From IMG/VR virus record IMGVR_UViG_3300036864_000136, positions 1 through 45,756 of that record: DNA of 45,756 nt. One strand, given 5' to 3'. Positions within the stretch are counted from its first letter, which is position 1. Each line of letters starts with the position of its first letter. The translations under genes were made by a program, and so were the position numbers. The notes beneath the pieces were generated by a model. The model worked only from the letters and a program-made list of their open reading frames with translations. It did not search any database and was not told the origin of the DNA. Shown here in pieces: positions 8,627 through 18,676 of this stretch. This DNA is from a virus.

Positions 8627-9260
8627 TGACGCTGGGGTTCAAATTACCGATGACGATTTGATTCGGTGGATTAATGATGCTCAGCTACAAGTCACTACGG
8701 ACAATGAACAACTTCTAGAGACTGTCGCCACTGCTGACATTGTGAATGCTCAGGCAGATTACACAATGCCGACAGATATCGACACTCTGCGAAGTTTGAT
8801 GTACAACAATTTTAGGCTCAGGTCGTTGAGTTTCGCTGAGTTTAATGAATACATCGATGGTTTCAAAGCTACCGTCCAGCAGGGTGGCTACGGAAATGCT
8901 AAGCCTGAAGTTTTCATGGTCTACGGTGGGACTGTCACACTTTTCCCGACGCCGAACCAAAATATCACTGGTGGACTGAGGATTTACTACGCTAAATTCC
9001 CAGCGACTGTCACAACTTTGGCCGATAGTTTGGGCCTACCCACAAGGTATCACAATGCAGTCGTCCAGTATTGTCTCCAGCAAGCTTACGAACTCGATGA
9101 AAACCCTCAAATGGCATCCTTCAAGGCGGGACAATTCTCAGCCCAAGTTCAAAAGTTGAAGAATCAGGAGAAAGATACAACGACGGAATACTATCCCACC
9201 ATCACAACTCTGCCGGAAGATGACACTTACCTGGATGGAGGTATGTTGACCAGTGGCTGA
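8574..9260 (+). CDS. Head-tail adaptor (podovirus gp4-like)
   Basis: A 228-residue protein from TTG 8574, with GGGGAG upstream and a 53-base overlap with the preceding gene. The N-terminal helical pattern VATRVRRTFGDDAGVQITDDDLIRWINDA is the hallmark of phage adaptor/connector proteins that extend the portal ring. Later RLRSLSFAEFNEYID and LGLPTRYHNAVVQYCLQQAYE fit the same family. It should bridge portal and nozzle. Confidence 0.75.
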   Translation: MTLNVSDVATRVRRTFGDDAGVQITDDDLIRWINDAQLQVTTDNEQLLETVATADIVNAQADYTMPTDIDTLRSLMYNNFRLRSLSFAEFNEYIDGFKATVQQGGYGNAKPEVFMVYGGTVTLFPTPNQNITGGLRIYYAKFPATVTTLADSLGLPTRYHNAVVQYCLQQAYELDENPQMASFKAGQFSAQVQKLKNQEKDTTTEYYPTITTLPEDDTYLDGGMLTSG

Positions 9261-10953
9261 TTCTAAAACCGCCGTTCAAGAACTTAAGATCGGCCCCTAT
9301 TCTGGTGGCATTAACAACTACTCCGATATTTCAGCTATTGCCGACAATGAAATGGTCGACTGTGTCAACTTTGACATCGACCTAGACGGTAGCCTTAAAA
9401 GTCGACCACCCTGGACTTTGCTCTATGGAATCTCGCGAACTGAAACCACTGGAACCCTTCCGCCGGAAAGTGACCAACTCCTTCTTGGAAGCTTTGTTTA
9501 CCAAGGCGTACAATTCATCATCTTCAACTCTTGTCACACTGGAGCATTTGCGGCCTGGATCTACTTTCTTGGTGGAGTCAACGACGGTACCATTCAGAAA
9601 ATTGCTGACGGTACCTATCAGGCTGCTATTCGGTACTCCGATACCATCTACCTTTGCCCCGGCCCCGAAGGCGGAAGCGCGTCACTGGGAACTGGACAAA
9701 GTTACGCCCTCGGTACCGGTCTCGTCACCGCCTTGCCAAATATGCCAAGGGGCTACGCTGCAACAGTTTACAAAGACCGCCTATGGATTTCTGGTCGACG
9801 AAACATCACCGACAGTTCTAGGCTCTGGTTTTCAGACCTGGCTACTTTCGGAACATTTCAAGGGTCTTCCTTCTTCGACATCAATGTCGGGGACGGAGAT
9901 GCCGTCAATGACTTGGCGGTCTACCAAGACAACCTAGTTATTTTCAAGGACAACAAAACTTACGTCCTAAGTTACGACCAGGGACCCGCTCAGGCAGTGT
10001 TGCAGAACATTTCGACCAACATTGGCGTCATGGGTCGAAATTGTGTCGTAGGCTACGAGAACTCGATTTTCCTGCTTCAGTACAATGAAGTCTACGAAAT
10101 GACGAACTACACTTTCACTCGCGTCTCGGTGAAAGTTCCGTTTGAGTACGACCACACCACACCTTTCGAAGGGCAGACGGCGACAGTTGATGAATGGTGG
10201 AAGTTCGGGCAAAGCCTCTCCCTCGTCGGGGACAGATTGTATTGCCGATTCTTCAATCGTCTCTATATTTACCATCTTCGACTTCGCGCTTGGACACGGT
10301 ACGAAAGTAACGACGAAAGTATCAACTATATCGGGAGAGCAATTCGACTTGACAATACAAATACCGATCTCAATCGAGGATATGAGTCCTACATTGCTGC
10401 AAGCGCTCTTGGAAAAGTCACGGACGCTGGCGGATTTGGTAGTTCTGGAGCCTGGAAGGCTTACCTGAAGCTCTACATTATGCAGGACCGCTACGAAGAT
10501 GTCATTGAAGAAAATGGTCAGCTGACCCCAAACTTCGTAGACATCAATTGCTCCATGACCACAAAAGCCTACGACGTCGGACTTTCGCACCGCTTCAAAA
10601 GGTTGATGCACTGGGGAATTGACTGCATCACGGGTCGAAATGTTACAGGGACTTTGTTCCCGTTCACGATTGCCTATCGAGTCACATGGGCGCAACTTCA
10701 CACGTACCAGTGGCATCAATTGAACACGTGGGCGTACCCATTGTTCACGATTCCTGACCTAGTTGTTCAGCAGCCACAAAGTGCAGGACTGGCACGTAGA
10801 TTCATCAGGTTCGGTAAAAGTCTCCGGTTCAGGGTGATTCAATTTAAGGTCGACCTAATTACCGCTGGCAATATTACCGACGGCCCTGCTAGACTTTACT
10901 CGTTGACAGCATTTATTGCCGCTAAGGAACTTGCACCGGAGGCGGTGAACTGA
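9253..10953 (+). CDS. Tail nozzle / stabilisation protein (beta-propeller)
   Basis: A 566-residue protein whose GTG 9253 overlaps the previous stop. It begins LKIGPYSGGINNYSD with DCVNFDIDLDGSLKSRPP, the common N-terminus of phage nozzle and DNA-stabilisation proteins. It is followed by repeated beta blades (YKDRLWISGRRN, YQDNLVIFKDNKTYVLS, VGDRLYCRFFNRLYIYHL). It likely forms the distal closure of a short tail, which supports a podovirus-like particle. Confidence 0.75.
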   Translation: MADSKTAVQELKIGPYSGGINNYSDISAIADNEMVDCVNFDIDLDGSLKSRPPWTLLYGISRTETTGTLPPESDQLLLGSFVYQGVQFIIFNSCHTGAFAAWIYFLGGVNDGTIQKIADGTYQAAIRYSDTIYLCPGPEGGSASLGTGQSYALGTGLVTALPNMPRGYAATVYKDRLWISGRRNITDSSRLWFSDLATFGTFQGSSFFDINVGDGDAVNDLAVYQDNLVIFKDNKTYVLSYDQGPAQAVLQNISTNIGVMGRNCVVGYENSIFLLQYNEVYEMTNYTFTRVSVKVPFEYDHTTPFEGQTATVDEWWKFGQSLSLVGDRLYCRFFNRLYIYHLRLRAWTRYESNDESINYIGRAIRLDNTNTDLNRGYESYIAASALGKVTDAGGFGSSGAWKAYLKLYIMQDRYEDVIEENGQLTPNFVDINCSMTTKAYDVGLSHRFKRLMHWGIDCITGRNVTGTLFPFTIAYRVTWAQLHTYQWHQLNTWAYPLFTIPDLVVQQPQSAGLARRFIRFGKSLRFRVIQFKVDLITAGNITDGPARLYSLTAFIAAKELAPEAVN

Positions 10954-10954
10954 G

Positions 10955-11218
10955 GTGGATCAATTTGGCAACAAACGAGTCCCGAATCCCCCGCCAGGAA
11001 ATGCCAGCCAGTTTAACAGCTACGCTGCGGGAAATAAGCGGTACGGTGGCGGAAGAAGTATGCCGAACATTGGACCGGTCTCAGGCTCCGGTCAACTTGG
11101 TTACGCCGAACGGGACAATCAAGCTAAAGCCCGCAAGGATGCGATTCTACGTCGACTCAAAGGGCAAATGGGTGGAAACCCAATGAATGCCAATGTTCTG
11201 GCGGGAGGTGGAATGTAA
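10955..11218 (+). CDS. Small basic virion-like protein 1 (RRLKG tail)
   Basis: An 87-residue protein from GTG 10955, rich in Gly/Asn/Pro and probably disordered. It includes ARKDAILRRLKGQ near the C-terminus, a motif shared in outline with the proteins at 4856, 11219 and 11501. It lies between the nozzle and the internal virion proteins. Function unknown. Confidence 0.65.
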   Translation: MDQFGNKRVPNPPPGNASQFNSYAAGNKRYGGGRSMPNIGPVSGSGQLGYAERDNQAKARKDAILRRLKGQMGGNPMNANVLAGGGM

Positions 11219-11500
11219 ATGGCAACTTATGATCCGCTGGACTTTCTCAGGGGCTCAAAAACCATTGGTCAAAAGTACACATCCTGGAACACTTACGGCC
11301 AGGGCAAACCTGACATGGGTGTTGGTGCAGGACCCGGAGAACCTTATCACGAAGTTGTGAAGAAAGTTCCCAATCAAATCAGTCCACCAAATAACTGGGG
11401 ACTTGATGTCAGTGCTCCGGAAATGGTTGGGCAGAAAAGTCAAGTTTCTGGAACTGACCCAAGAATTGAAGCAATTCGACGTCGGTTGAGGGGGCTCTAA
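11219..11500 (+). CDS. Small basic virion-like protein 2 (RRRLRGL tail)
   Basis: A 93-residue protein starting immediately after the preceding TAA. The body is Gly/Pro-rich with little regular structure. The end DPRIEAIRRRLRGL repeats the short helical Arg-rich tail of its neighbours. Probably packaged or ejected; inferred from context. Confidence 0.65.
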   Translation: MATYDPLDFLRGSKTIGQKYTSWNTYGQGKPDMGVGAGPGEPYHEVVKKVPNQISPPNNWGLDVSAPEMVGQKSQVSGTDPRIEAIRRRLRGL

Positions 11501-12091
11501 ATGGCAGTCCCAATCATTGGCGGCGCCCCTCCAACTGTTTCGAATGTTGGACCGACGACAATTCAGCCAGTCGTAGATGAAGCTGCCGCAAAAGCTGCCG
11601 CTGCCGCTAAAAGAGTTACACAGAATAACTCGAAGAAGACAGCAGCGAAAGCAAAAAAGCCGAAGACGACTAAGCCGACTTCCGCGTTGTCGAAGTATCT
11701 TGCTGGTGACACAACTTACCAGCAACAGCTTGCAGACTTTCAGCGATCAAAGGCGGAGTACAATTCCAATTACACACGTCAATCGGGCATCGTCAATCGG
11801 GATTATGCGGAAAGTCAGAGAGCGCTCAATCGTCAGGGCGCGCAAGACCGCTTGGATCAACAGAATGATTTCGCCGGGCGAGGAATTCTTCATTCAGGCG
11901 TATTTGCGACCGCTCTTGGAAATTACAACACAGACTTCAACGCCCGGGTCAAAAGTCTAGTGACTGGCAAAACTGACCAGATCGGAGATTTGGGGGCTCA
12001 GCAGAAGTCTTTCTTGAGCCAGCTCGCGACTGAAATCAACAATGCTCGACAGGATGCTATCCGTCGACGCGCGGCTAAATTGGGGATTTAA
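11501..12091 (+). CDS. Probable internal virion protein with Lys/Ala-rich arm
   Basis: A 196-residue protein. Residues 25-65 are an Ala/Lys arm like a histone tail (AAAKAAAAAKRV, KKTAAKAKKPK). Residues 75-190 are a long helical region with many Gln/Asn/Arg. It ends RQDAIRRRAAKLGI, the shared tail. The composition resembles podovirus ejection proteins that must unfold to leave the head. Begins one base after the previous stop. Confidence 0.65.
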   Translation: MAVPIIGGAPPTVSNVGPTTIQPVVDEAAAKAAAAAKRVTQNNSKKTAAKAKKPKTTKPTSALSKYLAGDTTYQQQLADFQRSKAEYNSNYTRQSGIVNRDYAESQRALNRQGAQDRLDQQNDFAGRGILHSGVFATALGNYNTDFNARVKSLVTGKTDQIGDLGAQQKSFLSQLATEINNARQDAIRRRAAKLGI

Positions 12092-13432
12092 TTGTCACTT
12101 CCAATTCCTGGGGTGAGCGGTGTACCTTATGGCCCGCAGGTCCCTAAAAGCAAGAAAAAGGGTAGCAAGAAGAAGTCTAGCTCTTCTATCTTTAATCTTC
12201 CCGTTAGTCTTGGTCAGCCAGCAACTCAAGCTTCAAGTCTTGCCGAAGCGATTGAACGTCAGGCTGCGAATCAGAAACTTCAGGCTCAGCAGAAGTCTGG
12301 TCTAGTTTCAACTGACCCGTTCCAACTTCTTCAGCAACAGCTTTTTGGTGCAGCTAACAACATCAATGTTGCAGCGACGCCACTTGACCAGCTTCGACAG
12401 TTGGCTCAGCAGCAAGTTGCGGCACAATACGATCCCCAGATTTCTGCACTCAGAAGTGACGCGCAAGTTCACAGTAAGCGTGGCGCACAATCTGCTAAGA
12501 CAGCTCGGGACATGTATGGAGCCCTGGCAAAAGACACCCTCTCTCAACTCCCTGGTCTGACTGAACAATTTAAAGCTGAAGACGACGCAACAAACCAGCG
12601 CTACGACCAGGCTCAGCAACAGATGCAAGGTGAGTACGACCAGCAGGCAGCGCAGCAGGATGCCGTACTGAAGCGCCTAGGGGTCCAAGCGGCCTCTCAG
12701 GATGCTTCTCAGCAGTCTAAGGATGACCAGGCGTACTTTCAGAACCAGTCTGAGATGGACCAGCAGAATGCTCAGACTGCACTTCAGCAGCAGCAAGAAG
12801 CTCAAAGTGACTACACGCAGAATCTTGGTAACAATGCCAAGATGGCTGGTGAAAATACGGCTCAGGATATTATGGGCCAGCTGCAAGATTACCTTCTACA
12901 GAATGGTGATCAGCAGCAAAGTCTTAACGCGTCGAAGACTTCTGCCGTAGCAGCACTTTTGGCACAACTTCAGCAGCAGGACGCCCAGAGAGTTCAGACG
13001 CAGAGTCAGCAGCAATTTGACAACATGATGAAGTTGTACCAGTACCAACTTGATGCAACGAAGGCTGACTCTTCTTTGAGTGGTGCAGCAAGTGGCTTTG
13101 GTGCTGGGACTGGAAGTTCTGGCCTGACGACGGGGCTTACCGGAGCTCAGAACTATTTGGCATCGCAGTACCCGGACCAGCCGATTCTTGCCAAGAATTT
13201 GATGGAACAGTTGAATAATGTCCTTTCCAACAAGGATGTTGTCAATGGTAAGTTCCAACTGACTCCCGGCGACCCGTCGATGGGTAAATCACCGACGTAC
13301 AGCGATGTCGGTCAGCAGTACATGGAAGATCTTCTCAGGTCGCAATTTGCCAAGCAGGGTGGTCGCTACTCTACCGGCGACATTAACTCTACAATTGCGG
13401 CACTTGAAGCGTATCTAGGAAAGCTGAGGTGA
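12092..13432 (+). CDS. Internal virion/ejection protein, Gln-rich coiled coil
   Basis: A 446-residue protein from TTG 12092. The N-terminus has a basic patch (KSKKKGSKKKSSSS). Residues 70-330 are almost continuous Gln/Ala/Asp helix with heptad-like spacing. A Gly/Ser linker then leads to a compact C-terminal domain. The arrangement fits an inner-head protein ejected ahead of the DNA. The start lacks a clear ribosome site and is probably coupled to the gene before. Confidence 0.65.
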   Translation: MSLPIPGVSGVPYGPQVPKSKKKGSKKKSSSSIFNLPVSLGQPATQASSLAEAIERQAANQKLQAQQKSGLVSTDPFQLLQQQLFGAANNINVAATPLDQLRQLAQQQVAAQYDPQISALRSDAQVHSKRGAQSAKTARDMYGALAKDTLSQLPGLTEQFKAEDDATNQRYDQAQQQMQGEYDQQAAQQDAVLKRLGVQAASQDASQQSKDDQAYFQNQSEMDQQNAQTALQQQQEAQSDYTQNLGNNAKMAGENTAQDIMGQLQDYLLQNGDQQQSLNASKTSAVAALLAQLQQQDAQRVQTQSQQQFDNMMKLYQYQLDATKADSSLSGAASGFGAGTGSSGLTTGLTGAQNYLASQYPDQPILAKNLMEQLNNVLSNKDVVNGKFQLTPGDPSMGKSPTYSDVGQQYMEDLLRSQFAKQGGRYSTGDINSTIAALEAYLGKLR

Positions 13433-13433
13433 C

Positions 13434-16400
13434 ATGGCTCAAAAATACACGCCTCTGAACTTGAGCTTTCTGCAAAATCAGTACTCTCCACAGGCTGATT
13501 CGATTCGCAATACTGCCGCAATGATTATGGCAAATGCTGGTTGGTCTCAGCCTGCTCAGGCAACTTTGAAAGAAATTGCCAAGCAAAACGCTGAAGCTAA
13601 AAAGAAGTACAACTCTGCCCACAAGCAGACTTTTCTTAGCAGCGTTTTCGACGCTCTCCAGACTCCACTTTATGGAGTAGCGAATGCCCTCGATGAAGCT
13701 CTGGCGGGACATCAGAGCGATAACAATGATTCAGTACTCGCAGACATTGGCAAAACAATTGGAGGTGGAATCGCAGGCGCAGCAAAGGGAGTGGGAGCGG
13801 GTCTCCGGGGGGCTACGGGAATTGTTGATGCTCTACCGGGTGTCGATATCAATGATGAGTGGCAATCAGACCCCACTGACAAAACTCATTTCTCTGACGT
13901 AGCAATTCGCAAAGAGCTTCACATGTCTACAGAAGACGCGATGAAGCCAGAGAATTGGGCCAAGGTCAAAGATAAGCTCCAAGAAATTAACAAGATTCCC
14001 TGGTACGAGAAGACTTTGTTTCAGGCTGCGGTTCCTGACAATTTGGATAGCCCTGACGCTAGGGAAAAGTATTTCAGAAATGAAATGCTAGCCGGTCTGC
14101 CAATTGACATTGGTGCAGACCCGATGAACTTTATCGCACCTGGAATTGGCGCCCTGTCGAAAACTGGAAAGTCTGCTGAGGCTATTACTGAAGGCGTCGA
14201 CGCCGCTAGAGCTGCAAGTTCTACGGTGGCACCAATTCTTGAGGGCTTGAAGTTGAAGAACGTTTCAGAACTTGCTCCAAAAGCCGCCCTTGATGAAGCT
14301 GCACCAATTAGTGCGGTAACCGAAGGTGCCACAATTCCAGCCACCGACATTAAACTTTCATCAGTCCCCCCTGGCAAGACTCTCGACTTCAAGACTCTTA
14401 GCAACATTGGCCGTCGGGAAAGTGGCTCCGAACCTGGAGTCACAATGACGCCCCGGGACCAAAAGGCAGTTGCTGCGGAAATTGCCAAAATGGCCGGTAT
14501 GGGTCAGCCAAGTTGGATGCAGCGTGCTTCTCAGTACCTTCAGCTCGTCGATGAAGGAAACAAGTGGACCCACACTTACGAATTTCTCCAGAAGGCTGAC
14601 CGTGCCGTAAAGTCTAAGGGGCTTAGGCACAATCCTGCAAAGATGGCACCTGTACTTTTGCAGGCCATCAAGAAGGACCTTGTCGCCGCTCGGCCGGTAA
14701 CAAGGGAAATTGAACGTCGAGTCACAAACAGAGCGACAGCTGACGAAATTGTCATTCACCCCTCCCCCGCTAGGCTAAAAGTTCCCGAAGCGCGCCTTGC
14801 TAACAAGGTAGTGCGAAAGTTTGAGGGTGAAATTCTTGGGCGTCGAATGGCTCCTGGAACTGGCGAAGCTTTGGCAAAGGCAATTGCCGAAGGGAGAAAC
14901 GTTCGCTATTCGGGTCCCCAGCAAGCTCGAATGTGGAACCAGATCACAAGTAGCCTCAAGTTCAGCGACGCCAGAAAGTTCAACAAAGCTGTCAGAGTTC
15001 TAAGGTCAGTTGAGAACTACTTCATCAGCAAGGGGGTAATTCCTCACAGTGCGGCCAAAACATCGGAAAGTGTCCCGCTCCGACTCTCGCAAGTTGCGGA
15101 AGCGCTCGGGCCGCAGTTCCTTGGTAAGTCACATGCTTTCATCACTGGAATCCTTCGTGGTGACCCTAAATCTCTAGCGCACCTTTCGCCCGATCAAATT
15201 GAAGCCTTGCAGAAACTGCGTGCCTCTGAAGCAACTGTTGCCGCTCCAGCAGTCAAGCGTGGAATTGAAGTCGGTAAGGACGCTGTCGATAACATTGCCA
15301 AGTTGAACTTGTCTGCCGGACGCAAGAAAGACTTGTTCACCCAGGCTCAGAAGTCAGCTGGAATTGTTGCGGCCGCGGAAGGTGCTGGAGATGTAGGGGC
15401 TCACGTAGCCAAGAATTACGTCGGTAATTTGACCGGTGTCACGGACCCAATTAACACAGCTCTCAGGTCCAACAACCTGAAGACAGAAGCGTGGCTTGGG
15501 AAAGTTGGCCGGACCGGTCAGGGAATCGTCAACGACGCAGATTTCCTAGGTTCCGTCACGAAGGCGATTTCTAAAGCAGCAGATTTGCCAGCTCCGAAAA
15601 GCCTCTCTGGAGCAATTGGCGCAGCTGCAAGAGTTGGAGAATGGCTGGGCGCTCGATTTAACGCAGCTTACGGCGTCCAAGACATGCGTCCAATTTTTGA
15701 AGTTGGCCAAGCCGGAGCAATGTCGACGACTGCAAGAAGAGCGAGGCTGATTAATGAATTGGGTCGTCGATTTGATCCGAGTGACGCTGACCTTTGGCAC
15801 GAAGCTTTTCGTACTGCGCAGCAAAATGGAATTGCAACCGGCAAGGTCGCAGAACTTCAGTCCGAAATTGCCAAGGTCATGGAGAATCTCTTTGGTGGTA
15901 GCGGGCTACGCTCTGGGGCAATTGCTGACAGTACTGTCATTGGGCGCAATCGCCTTCTTCTGGATGAACTCAACAAAAATCTAAAGCGGTTCGGGCTGGG
16001 ACAATTTAAGTTTGAGGCTGGCAAAGTCACCGACGCGGCAGGGGTGACCCATGACTTTTCTAAGGGTCTCGATTGGATGCGTTCCTGGGAGGCTTGGAAT
16101 GTCACCAAGCCGTACGATTTTCTTCACAAAGTTCAGAACGCAGTTGAGCACACCGTTCGCGAAAAGGGAATGTTCGATGAAATCGCGAGTCGATTCGGAA
16201 GTCCCACAAAGCATGGTGACGTCAAATTTGGAGTGGATCACCCACGCCTCGCAGGATACTTCTTCAATAAGGAGGGGGCTACTCAGGCGCGAACTTTTGT
16301 CCGAATGTTGGATGAAGCCTCCACGCCTAACAGTAAGTCGCTCCAATATTTTGACCACGTTCTTTCGAAACTGAAGGCTTCGCTGACGATTTATATTCCA

Positions 16401-17624
16401 GGTCACCACATGACTAACCTCATTGGTGACATGTATTACAACTGGATTGCAGGCGTCAACAAACCTCAGCGGTACGAACAAGCTATCAAGGTAATGTTGG
16501 CGCAGAAGGGTCGGTACGGAGAATTTGCCGAAATCGGGAAACTTAACCCGAACTCAATTGAAGCTCTCTCTGGACCAAAGGCTCTAGAACAAGCTGTCGC
16601 ACGTTCAATGGTGAAGCCTGACGCTGGACTTTCAATTCCCGCTAAGGGTAATAGTGTCGTCGTCACAATGCAGAATGGCACTAAAGTTACAGCTGACATG
16701 ATTTACACGGCAGCTTTTCGACAGGGAATTCTCCCAAGTGCTAGGGTTCTGGAAGATGTTACCTCAGACACGAGTTCTATCCTTGACAAATTCAGGCCGC
16801 TTGGCGGACGAGGTCAAAGAGGAGTTCACGAGGTCTCGGAGATCCGGGATCACATTCCGCGCCTGGCGCAATTCATTGATGGAATCATTAAACATAAGGG
16901 AAGCTTCACTTCCGCTGTCGAAAGTTCAGCTCGAAGCGTACGAAAGTGGCACCCCGACGGTTTGGGATTGACCAAGTTCGAGAAGACCGTTATGAAGCGA
17001 GTCTTCCCATTCTACTCGTGGACGCGAAAAGCAATTCCTCTGGCCATCGAGAGCGCTGTTTTTAACTCACCAAAAGTTATGGCCTACCCGCGACTCATGG
17101 AAGCGATTGGATTGGCAAATGGTGTCACGCCGACGGAACAAGGAACTGACCCATTTCCCGGGGACCAACTATTCCCTGACTGGCTTCGAAATCGCGGAAT
17201 TGGGCCCATTGCTGGAGCCGCAGGAAGTTACCTCTCGGTCAACCCTTCGACGCCAGTTCTCGATGTTCTTTCACTTCTTGGTCAGCCGGGTCAAAGTGCG
17301 CTAGACATGGCTAACCCTATGGGAAAGGTTCCAGTTGAAATCGCTAACGGTCAAACCCTTGGGCGAAATGTTCCAATCGGAAACACCAACGGACAATGGG
17401 CAGACTACTTTGCGAAGCAGATTCCTGTCGCCTCACAACTTGGTAGGGCATCGGGGCAGTTTGGGGTTTCTGACTCAACTAAAGCTGAAGGTTTCCCGAA
17501 CTGGACTAACATTCTGAACTTGTTGACTGGGGCTAAAATTGTCAACACTGGGAAGTATCAAAAATCTGCTGAGTTTGATTTGCGGGATTACCTTAAGCAG
17601 AAGGGTCAGCAACAAGGGCGATGA
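13434..17624 (+). CDS. Large internal virion protein (1,396 aa)
   Basis: The largest gene of the window. It is mostly alpha-helical, with Gly/Ala-rich possible amphipathic segments near residues 105-135 (GKTIGGGIAGAAKGVGAGLRGATG) and again near 1260. A conserved-looking block at about residues 980-1010 contains IPGHHMTNLIGDMYYNW. No catalytic motif was recognised. The wall-degrading activities are instead encoded by separate genes just downstream. Size and position match the large ejected core protein of podoviruses, which builds the trans-envelope channel. ATG 13434 follows the previous TGA; its own stop overlaps the next ATG. Confidence 0.7.
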   Translation: MAQKYTPLNLSFLQNQYSPQADSIRNTAAMIMANAGWSQPAQATLKEIAKQNAEAKKKYNSAHKQTFLSSVFDALQTPLYGVANALDEALAGHQSDNNDSVLADIGKTIGGGIAGAAKGVGAGLRGATGIVDALPGVDINDEWQSDPTDKTHFSDVAIRKELHMSTEDAMKPENWAKVKDKLQEINKIPWYEKTLFQAAVPDNLDSPDAREKYFRNEMLAGLPIDIGADPMNFIAPGIGALSKTGKSAEAITEGVDAARAASSTVAPILEGLKLKNVSELAPKAALDEAAPISAVTEGATIPATDIKLSSVPPGKTLDFKTLSNIGRRESGSEPGVTMTPRDQKAVAAEIAKMAGMGQPSWMQRASQYLQLVDEGNKWTHTYEFLQKADRAVKSKGLRHNPAKMAPVLLQAIKKDLVAARPVTREIERRVTNRATADEIVIHPSPARLKVPEARLANKVVRKFEGEILGRRMAPGTGEALAKAIAEGRNVRYSGPQQARMWNQITSSLKFSDARKFNKAVRVLRSVENYFISKGVIPHSAAKTSESVPLRLSQVAEALGPQFLGKSHAFITGILRGDPKSLAHLSPDQIEALQKLRASEATVAAPAVKRGIEVGKDAVDNIAKLNLSAGRKKDLFTQAQKSAGIVAAAEGAGDVGAHVAKNYVGNLTGVTDPINTALRSNNLKTEAWLGKVGRTGQGIVNDADFLGSVTKAISKAADLPAPKSLSGAIGAAARVGEWLGARFNAAYGVQDMRPIFEVGQAGAMSTTARRARLINELGRRFDPSDADLWHEAFRTAQQNGIATGKVAELQSEIAKVMENLFGGSGLRSGAIADSTVIGRNRLLLDELNKNLKRFGLGQFKFEAGKVTDAAGVTHDFSKGLDWMRSWEAWNVTKPYDFLHKVQNAVEHTVREKGMFDEIASRFGSPTKHGDVKFGVDHPRLAGYFFNKEGATQARTFVRMLDEASTPNSKSLQYFDHVLSKLKASLTIYIPGHHMTNLIGDMYYNWIAGVNKPQRYEQAIKVMLAQKGRYGEFAEIGKLNPNSIEALSGPKALEQAVARSMVKPDAGLSIPAKGNSVVVTMQNGTKVTADMIYTAAFRQGILPSARVLEDVTSDTSSILDKFRPLGGRGQRGVHEVSEIRDHIPRLAQFIDGIIKHKGSFTSAVESSARSVRKWHPDGLGLTKFEKTVMKRVFPFYSWTRKAIPLAIESAVFNSPKVMAYPRLMEAIGLANGVTPTEQGTDPFPGDQLFPDWLRNRGIGPIAGAAGSYLSVNPSTPVLDVLSLLGQPGQSALDMANPMGKVPVEIANGQTLGRNVPIGNTNGQWADYFAKQIPVASQLGRASGQFGVSDSTKAEGFPNWTNILNLLTGAKIVNTGKYQKSAEFDLRDYLKQKGQQQGR

Positions 17625-17869
17625 TTTCAGACGAGAAGTGGAAGGAAGTTATGGACAGCACCGACGGTCATAAAGTTGGTAGGGCGATTTACGAAGCTGG
17701 ACAGAAGTTGAGGCCATTTAACAAGAAAGGGAAAGTTTGGGATGATTGGGATAATCTAGAAGAAAGTGAAAGGCAGTTCTTCTTTGACGTCGCTGGTGCG
17801 CTTTTCGATAATGGGGTGATTGAAAGTGGCCACGCCCTACCAAACCTTTACAACCAAGCTGGGGATTAA
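17621..17869 (+). CDS. Small hypothetical protein in ejection cluster
   Basis: An 82-residue protein whose ATGA start overlaps the stop of the large virion gene. It is acidic and aromatic (WDDWDNLEESERQFFFDVAGALFDNGVI), probably a small helical domain. It overlaps the NlpC/P60 gene by 50 bases. No family was recognised. Confidence 0.65.
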   Translation: MISDEKWKEVMDSTDGHKVGRAIYEAGQKLRPFNKKGKVWDDWDNLEESERQFFFDVAGALFDNGVIESGHALPNLYNQAGD

Positions 17870-18653
17870 CAACCCAAAACTTAAAGGTATCGGCTACGAT
17901 TACACGCCGACCATTATGCAGCAGGGTCAAACTGTCGACACAATTGGCCAAGACTTCACCGACAAACTTGCAGGTCGGAAAGATTCAGGCCAGTCGATTT
18001 ACGACACCATGAAATCCGACAACACGACCCGCCTAGCAAATGACCTGGTTCAAAAGTCGGCTGGCCTAAAGTTCGACGAGTTTGGTAAACCTCAACTAAA
18101 CCTCGGTGACTTTGGGTCGGCCGGTAAAACCCAGCTGGACAACATTGGTAACTTCGGCAATCTGGCGACTCAAACCGCTGAAGCCAAGAATGCTTATCAG
18201 CAAGCTGTTAACATTCAAAACCTCGGCAGCTACGGTTTCACTGGTTCGGTCACAACTTCAGGTTCGGTAATTCCTGGGGCGTCGTCGAACAATGCTGGCG
18301 CACAAGTAGCGGCCAACGCAATTAAGGTGATGCAGAATGGCACCCCGTACGTTTGGGGTGGTAATTCTCTCAGTCAGGGAATTGACTGTTCAGGCCTAGT
18401 TCAGCAGCTTTACAAGCAAATGGGAGTTTCACTCCCCCGCACAACTTACGAACAGGCTAAAACTGGTAGGCAAGTTTCGGTTGGCAACATTCGCCCTGGT
18501 GACCTTGTTTTCTACGGTGGGAACTATCACCATGTAGGAATTTACGTCGGCAATGGAAAGATTGTTCACGCAGCCAACCCGAAACTTGGCACAATTGAAT
18601 CGAACTTGAACAATTCGAATGGTGCGCCTACACTAATCATCAGGCCATACTAA
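17820..18653 (+). CDS. NlpC/P60 peptidoglycan hydrolase (virion-associated)
   Basis: A 277-residue protein. Residues 1-150 are a low-complexity, Asn/Gly-rich region of the kind that joins virion enzymes to the particle. Residues 160-277 are an NlpC/P60 domain: GTPYVWGG, the nucleophile in DCSGLVQQLY, GDLVFYGG, HHVGIYVG with the catalytic His, and IVHAANP. Such enzymes cut stem-peptide bonds (commonly D-Glu to diamino acid) in cell wall. Position beside internal virion proteins suggests local wall digestion during DNA entry. Start TTG 17820 overlaps the previous gene. Confidence 0.82.
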   Translation: MKVATPYQTFTTKLGINNPKLKGIGYDYTPTIMQQGQTVDTIGQDFTDKLAGRKDSGQSIYDTMKSDNTTRLANDLVQKSAGLKFDEFGKPQLNLGDFGSAGKTQLDNIGNFGNLATQTAEAKNAYQQAVNIQNLGSYGFTGSVTTSGSVIPGASSNNAGAQVAANAIKVMQNGTPYVWGGNSLSQGIDCSGLVQQLYKQMGVSLPRTTYEQAKTGRQVSVGNIRPGDLVFYGGNYHHVGIYVGNGKIVHAANPKLGTIESNLNNSNGAPTLIIRPY

Positions 18654-18676
18654 AGTCCTGTGAAAGAGGTGTGAAG

